Assembly: GCA_029215795.1 (NCBI GenBank)
Contig: JARDYH010000006.1
Coordinates: forward strand, 23,575,501-23,639,500
Source of the DNA: Anniella stebbinsi
Lineage: Eukaryota > Chordata > Lepidosauria > Squamata > Anniellidae
Reading direction: 5' to 3'
DNA length: 64,000 nucleotides
Each line of letters starts with the position of its first letter. Positions within the stretch are counted from its first letter, which is position 1. Both the position numbers and the translations under genes were made by a program. Under the pieces are notes generated by a model that searched no databases, was not told the DNA's origin, and saw only the letters and a program-made list of their open reading frames with translations. Positions 57,855-64,000 of the stretch are shown here, piece after piece.

Positions 57855-59765
57855 CAACAACAACAACAACAATTTATTTCTTACCCGCCTCTCCGTCTGG
57901 ATCGAGGCGGGGAACAACAACATGATAAAATACATAAAACTGATTAAAACATGACACATATTAAAACTGCATAAAAATCCTAAAACATCCTAAAAACATC
58001 CTTAAAACATTCTAAAATTCCACTGGATATGCCTGCCGGAAGAGAACAGTCTTTATGGCTTTCTTAAATTCTAAAAGACTGTTAAGTTGACAAGTCTCCT
58101 CCAGCAGGTCATTCCACAGTCTGGGAGCGGCAGAAGAGAAGGTCCTCTGGGTAACAGTTGTCAGCCTAGTCTTGGCCGACTGCAGTAAGTTCTTCCCAGA
58201 GGACCTGAGCGTGCGGGGCGGATTGTATGGGAGAAGGCGATCCCGCAGGTAACCTGGACCCAAACCATGTAGGGCTTTAAAGGTAATAACCAACACTTTA
58301 TACTTCGCCCGGAAACTAATTGGCAGCCAGTGGAGCGATTTTAAAGCTGGCGTAATATGGTCACCCCTAGATGTACCGGTGACCAACCTGGCTGCCATAT
58401 TTTGAACTAGTTGAAGTTTCCGGACTAGGCATAGAGGTAGCCCTATGTACAGCGCATTGCAGAAGTCGAGCTTCGAAGTTACCAGCGCGTGCACCACCAT
58501 CTTTAGGTCTTCCAACTCTAGGAAGGGGCGCAGCTGGCGTATCAGCCGAAGCTGATAGTAGGCACTCCTGGCCGTCGCATCTATCTTGGCTGTCATTTGG
58601 AGCGACGGATCCAGGAGCACCCCCAAGCTGCGAACACAGTCTTTCAGGGGGAGTGTAACCCCATCCAGAACCGGTTGACACACCTCCAAACCCAGGTTGC
58701 GGCCTTTGACAGCAAGCACCTCCGTCTTGTCTGGATTCAGCTTCAGTTTGTTTTTCCTCATCCAGCCCATTACCGCCTCCAAGCATTCATTCAGAGGAGA
58801 CACACTATCCTTAGCTGGTGCTGTTATCGAAGGCATAGAGAAATATATTTGGGTGTCATCAGCATACTGATAGCACCCCGCCCCATGCCTCCGGATGATC
58901 TCTCCCAACGGTTTCATATAAATGTTAAACAGCATTGGGGACAGGATGGCACCTTGCGGTACGCCACACAGCAGCTCCTTCTTTGCAGAGCAGCTATCCC
59001 CAAGCATCACCATCTGGAACCTGCCCGAGAGGTAGGACCGGAACCACTGAAGCACAGTGCCCCCGATTCCCAATCCCCTCAGGCGTTCCAGAAGGATACC
59101 ATGGTCGATGGTATCGAAAGCCGCTGAGAGGTCCAGAAGTACCAACAGGGACACACTCCCCCTGTCAATACTAAGGCATAGATCATCCACTAAGGCGACC
59201 ATAGCAGTCTCAACTCCGTATCCCGCCCTGAAGCCAGTTTGAAATGGGTCTGGAAAATCAGTGTCATCCAAGACTACTTGGAGTTGAAAGGCAACCGCCC
59301 TCTCGATCACCTTGCCCAAGAATGGAAGGTTTGATACCGGTCTGTAGTTATTAAAGTCCAGGGGATCCAGGGAGGGCTTCTTTAGAAGCGGCCGTACCAC
59401 CGCTTCTTTTAAACATGATGGAAAAGTCCCCTCCCTGAGAGATGCATTAATAATATATTGTAATTGCGATCTAACCGCATCTCCTCCCTGGACGACCAGC
59501 CACGAAGGACAGGGATCGAGAGGGCAAGTCGTCGTCCTCACTCGTCCAAGCAGCTTGTCCACGTCCTCGGTACTCACCAACTGAAACTGATCCAGTGTAA
59601 TTCTACTCGCGGAGTCGCCGGACACCCCATCGTCAGCCTCTGCTATAACGACGGCATCTAAGTCGGCTCTTATCCGAGAGATTTTATCTGTGAAATGATC
59701 GTTAAAGGCATCACAGCGAACCGCCGAAGGCTCTAAAATCGGATTCAGGGGGGAAGGTGCCCGAG
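57855..59765 (-). mobile_element. L2-clade LINE with long intact ORF2 part, antisense in ANKHD1 intron 1
   Basis: Minus-strand open frame of 537 codons from a Met at 59625 to the stop at 58012, and open upstream of that Met to about 59760 (FNDHFTDKISRIRADLDA). All reverse-transcriptase blocks are present: NNYRPVSNLPFLGKVIER, LLDLSAAFDTIDH, LCGVPQGAILSPMLFNIY, the catalytic YQYADDTQIY, and NKLKLNPDKTEVL. The C-terminus has LQLVQNMAARLVTGT, LHWLPI, TFKALHGLGPGYL, APRLWNDL and FRQAYPVEF. The 3' end is a (TTG)n tail at 57855-57874. Endonuclease and ORF1 are missing. The lack of stops suggests a recent insertion. Confidence 0.93.
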
Positions 59766-60774
59766 TTAGACATAATACATCTTCATAACCTAACTACTAA
59801 ACTTCAAAGGTTCTGAAAATGGTTAAGATACCAATTTTAGCACAACTGAACAGCTATGTGTATATAATACGTGCACATGTACACTTTATTGAGATAGACA
59901 CCTGAAAACCTTAATTACAGCTTTGAAACTGCCCTTTTTTGACTATTACATCCATTCATTTTGTTACTAACTACTTTAATGAAATTGCATTAAAGTAAAG
60001 GGAATTTTTTTCTACTGAAAGGTTTCTTAAATCCTCCCCATATCTCTGCAATTTTTTTATTTTTTCCCTTTTTATTGTGAATATTAACAAAACAGAACAT
60101 AAAAATACATGAAAAAGAAAAACAAAGAAACATGACTTATATAGGAATATCATCATTTTTCCATGAGGTGTACCGTTCATTTTAAAAAAGGGAGAGAGTT
60201 ATGCATGTTTCCAGAAAAGCAGACCATATATTCTTCACCTCGAATATCCTTGAAACAGATGGGGTAATTTTGGCTGCTAGAGACGTGTGACATATAGTAT
60301 CACGTCAATTACAGTTTGATCCATACTCTCAGGCAAAGTTGACTTTATGGGGAAATCCAGATTTAAGAATTGGAGAAAAAACATTTTGTGGAGGACATGG
60401 GTGGATAAGATGATTTTTACTTTGGATCAATTAATAGGCCCAGATGAGTTTTTGTCATTTTCTTATTTACTTGCTAAATATAATTTATCTACTATGGCTG
60501 AATGGCAGTACTTGTGCTGGAATCTAGGTTTGGTCTGGCCACTTTCACAGCTTCAGAGCTTCCATTATTGTTAGAAGCACAAATCACTGCAATGTTTTTT
60601 GAAATAATTACAGCACTCTAGTCAGTTTCAAAACAGAATTGTTGTCCTTTCCCTCCTCTCTTTAATAATACTACATCACAGGTCTTCAAAATATCAGGAG
60701 TTACACTTGTGTGCTATTTTTTAATCCCCTTGGATCAAATTTGGAACAGTGGAAAAGATAAGTAAAGATTCTAT

Positions 60775-61310
60775 GATTCTATGAAGGAAGGTATTTGCAG
60801 TGCTCTACCCAAGATTATAACAAGATAGCTGTATCCAGGTCTGAAACCATTTAAAGCTTAAAATGAACACCATGAATTGAATCCAGAAAACAATTGGCAG
60901 CCACTGTAGATAATTTAACATGGGAGTGATATAATCACAATACCGAGCACTGGTTAGCAGCCTAGTTGCTGCACTTTGCACCAATTGAAGCTTCCAAGTA
61001 CTCTTCAAGGGTAGCCTACATAGAAGACATTGTAATATTCTAACTGATGTAACGAAGGCATTTATAACTTGCCAAGTCAGACTGCCTCAGGAAGGTTGCA
61101 GCTGGCGCATTAAACGTAGTTACACAAATGCACTCCCAAGCTACAAAGCTGATCTTCCAGGGTGAGTGCAACCCCTTCCAGAACAGGTTGAATCCAAACC
61201 TTGAGCTATACGTTCTACTGACTAGCATCTGTCCTTATCTGGATTTAATTTAAGCTTGTTCATCCTCATCCAATCTATTATCGAACCCAGGCAGTAAATA
61301 CAGGTTTGTA
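60775..61310 (-). mobile_element. Old L2-type LINE fragment (reverse)
   Basis: Minus-strand reading LQLVQSAATRLLTSARYCDY and LNYLQWLPIVFWIQF, followed upstream by pieces matching 58430-58740 of the young L2 in order (GCCAAGTCAGACTGCCTCAG, TTGTTCATCCTCATCCAATC). Frameshifted and much older. ATTCTATGATTCTATG at 60769-60784 next to it may be a CR1 tail. Confidence 0.75.
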
Positions 61311-61949
61311 AACATTGCATACATTTAGCAGAAATAAAGAGTTCATGGCTGCCATTAGAAATGTCCCTCAACTAATTTGATAATTGTTAAAGGATGTGAA
61401 GTAGTTCTATTTTCATACATGCATCCCTGGCAGCCAGTGGAAATCCTCCCCCTCTTATTTTGAGGCAGAATTAGGTTTGTGAAGTGTGAAGTCCTACAGC
61501 AAAGCACTCTTCCTGCTCGGTCTGAGAGTGCTACCCCCAATGTGTTTGTGATGGCCTCCTGAATTCCATGGAAGAGTGGTAAAGGTTTGCAGACTTTTCT
61601 GTTAATTAGGGTGTGTTGGGGCCATCTAGATGTGATGTGACAGATCCATGATCAGAATTTCCTTCATATCTATTAGCATTCCCCTGTGGCTGCTTTGAAG
61701 ATTCTTGGAGAGGAAGGGGTTGGCCTTTATCATGTGCCACCTTTTTAAACTAAATTGTCCTTATATCATCTGTCCTCCATTGCAGAGCTAATAGCAGTTT
61801 GGAAAATAGGTTACCTTCTCTTCTCCAGTGCCGCTTCCCCAGTTGCCAAAGTAACTGCATGGGCCTGCTAATGTAGGTGTCTGTGTTTGTGTGTATTTGT
61901 TTTCTCAAGGGGGAAAAATAGCGATCATGACTAGCAATTTCTTGTATTA

Positions 61950-62973
61950 CCATATTTCACCAAATCTAAGACGCCATTCTAAGACGCACCTTAATTTTAG
62001 GGCCACCGTCAGGAAAAAAGCATTGTCGATTCTAAGACGCACCCCTTTTGCCACCCCGGTCCTTGCCACCAGCGCTGCCCCGGTCTACACAGCCAGCGCC
62101 GCCCGGTCCTCGCCGCCAACACTGTGGGATCATGGCCTACTTTGTAGTAATGCTGCGTTTCCAGGCCGAGGCCGCTGCCAGTGAGGAGCTGCCGCTGCGG
62201 CAGCAAGGAACGGCCTTCCCCACTCACCTCCATCGCTGCCCTGGTCCTCGCTGCCAGCGCCGCTTGCAGTGGTCCCCCTGGCCTGGAAACGCGGCATTAC
62301 TGCAAAGTAGGGGCAGGTAGTGCTCGGCGCGCCCTCCCTGCGCCACAAGCTGCTTCGGAGTGCTGCACCCCGCCCAGTGTGGATCAAGCCTCGGAGGCTC
62401 CCCTTGTGCTCTGGCCGCCGCCTCCACTGCACTTTCATCCCAGCTGGTCCTGGGGAGGAAGGAGGGAGGGTTGTAAACAAAAGCCAGCGATTGGCTTTTG
62501 TTTACAACCCTCCCGGGACCGGCTGGGATGAAAGGGCAGAGGCTGCGAGAGCGCAAGCGGAGCCTCCGAGGCTTGATCCACACTAGGTGGGGTGCAGCAC
62601 TCCGAAGCTGCTTGTGGCGCAGGGAGGGCGTGTCGAGGACTACCTGCCCTAATTCATAGTAATGCTGCGTTTCCAGGCCAGGGAGGCCGCTGCCAGCGGT
62701 GCGGACCGGGGCGACGTGGACCGGGCGGCGCTGGAGGCCAAGGAGGTCGGTGCCAGCGGCGTGGAGGCGAGTGGGGAAGGCTGAGACGCTTGGGGGGGGC
62801 ATGCAGAGCCCCTTTGTGAAGGCGCTGTGGGGGGGGTGAAGGTGGGAACTTCAACCCCATACCAGTGCTGGAGAAATCTGGCGATTCTTAGACGCCATCG
62901 ATTCTAAGACGCACTCCATTTTTACAGATGTAAATATGGGGGAAAAGCGCGTCTTAGAATCGAGGAAATACGG
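61950..62973. mobile_element. 1,024-bp foldback element with TA target duplication
   Basis: Left end CCATATTTCACCAAATCTAA then GACGCC; right end GCGTCTTAGAATCGAGGAAA then TACGG. These form an imperfect inverted repeat flanked by TA on both sides (61948-61949, 62974-62975). The ATTCTAAGACGCACC motif repeats near both ends. The inner arms 62335-62480 and 62500-62640 are inverted copies around TTGTAAACAAAAGCCA / TGGCTTTTGTTTACAA. GC-rich interior, no transposase. Confidence 0.85.
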
Positions 62974-63068
62974 TATGTCTAGTTTGGTTCTTGGACTCCA
63001 TACCAATTTTCAGCTTTCTATAAGTTTCAGAGATGTCTTCATTTTCAAAGCTAATGAGTGAGTAGGTA

Positions 63069-63219
63069 CCATCAATTGTAAGACACCTTAATTTCAGTAC
63101 CACCAACAGAAAAAAAGCTTTGATTCTAAGTGTGGGGAAATTGCCATTGATTCTAAGACACACCCCATTTTTAGAGACGTTCATATGAGGAAAAAAGTGT
63201 GAGATTCGAAGAAATAGGG
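63069..63219. mobile_element. Short, diverged copy of the TAAGACGC element
   Basis: CCATCAATTGTAAGACACCT, CATTGATTCTAAGACACACC, GATTCGAAGAAATAGGG, flanked by TA. It has the ends of 61950-62973 but lacks the GC-rich interior. Confidence 0.7.
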
Positions 63220-64000
63220 TAAGTCAATGAGGTCCAAATGCACACTTCTATGTGTGTGCACATATTATGCTAATATAGGCATACCTTCATGGCTGTGCCT
63301 ATATTGTTAAAACCACATCCCTTCTTGTAGTTTCTAGTCTTCCAGTAGTTCTTGCATGCAAAACAGAAATAAAAGCCTTCCCCAAATCCAAGGTTGTTTT
63401 CAAATTGTGAAGGGGTAATTGAGTTCCCATAGTCCATAAAGTTGTATTTTTTGCCATGGGAGCTTGACTTATTCCATGCTAAATTGCTCCCCTTTGTTAA
63501 TGAAGAATTCTTCATAGCATGTTCTGTGGAGATTGCATGTAACAATTTGTAATTTTAATAATGAGCGTATCAAATTGCAGCTTTCTGTGTGTCTAGAAAA
63601 TATATTAATAGGATACACTTAATTGCATCCCATTGTGAGGGAGAGATTTGCAAATATTCCTCAATCTTTTCGCATAGGGAATCTTGTATTTATATGTATA
63701 CTAAGTTTTCATCTCCTTGATGTGAAAATACATGAATCATGGAGTATATCAAGTTCCTTATTTGGGGCGGGGAAAGGTAAAATTGCTTTTGAGATTTTTT
63801 TAGTAATGGAAATGTCTTTGGCTAATGTATACCAAATTTCAGGTTTCTTATCAAATAGTTAGTGTGAGACTAGTGTCTTCATATTATTTATCTGTAATTA
63901 GTACAATATTCCACAATAATACAAGAAACCACAAAAAAGAAAAAGGAAACCAGATTTCTCATACCATAACCTACCTTAGGTTGCCGCCCCACCCCACTTT

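Larger units (their letters stand above)
52072..64000 (+). other. ANKHD1: ANKHD1 intron 1 (to window end)
   Basis: Starts with GTGAGAGAGG. I looked for the next exon, which should encode an ESFILDQEDLDNP-like sequence, and saw none, so intron 1 is at least 11.9 kb. Between 52410 and 57320 it holds a palindromic CCTATGCATGTTTAGAC repeat (53050-53140) and nothing else I recognise. The listed LINE, SINE and foldback elements follow, and 63222-64000 is without recognisable features. Confidence 0.8.

Noticed and set aside
62130..62802. Long frames on both strands around 62000-62860
   Set aside because: GC-rich foldback interior; open frames arise from composition and mirrored arms.

Overview
This is vertebrate nuclear DNA, most likely from a squamate reptile (lizard or snake). 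The genes have GT-AG introns. The repeats are the mix I associate with squamates: CR1 tails ending in ATTCTATG, several ages of L2-type LINEs, tRNA-derived SINEs, a Ty3/gypsy element, and many palindromic non-autonomous DNA transposons. The species call is an inference from repeat style, not a database match.

Two host genes are present, both on the + strand. Positions 1-26521 hold the 3' part of SLC4A9 (AE4, a bicarbonate transporter of the SLC4 family). I place eleven coding exons, and together they give one uninterrupted frame of 476 codons plus a stop. One of them is a 56-bp exon (1896-1951). It was found because the flanking exons are out of phase without it, and it carries two N-glycosylation sequons. 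Positions 51769-52071 are the first coding exon of ANKHD1, behind a GC-rich promoter with several CCAAT boxes. The remainder of the window to 64000 is ANKHD1 intron 1, with no second exon seen. SLC4A9 followed by ANKHD1 is the order at human 5q31.3, so each identification supports the other.

The 25 kb between the genes (26626-51500) has no host gene I can support. It is largely transposon debris: a CR1 3' end, a decayed Ty3/gypsy element with integrase upstream of reverse transcriptase, a 5'-truncated LINE split by a 620-bp foldback element, L2 fragments, a minisatellite and several MITEs.

The most striking structure is the number of long foldback (near-palindromic) elements: 1082-1790, 11810-12119, 19860-21262, 38805-39424, 47371-47667, 48631-48921 and 61950-62973, plus a half copy at 16984-17312. 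Five of these eight lie inside introns on the transcribed strand and could form long RNA hairpins. One ends 105 bp before the 56-bp SLC4A9 exon. I found no CRISPR array, operon, RNA gene or clearly new enzyme system.
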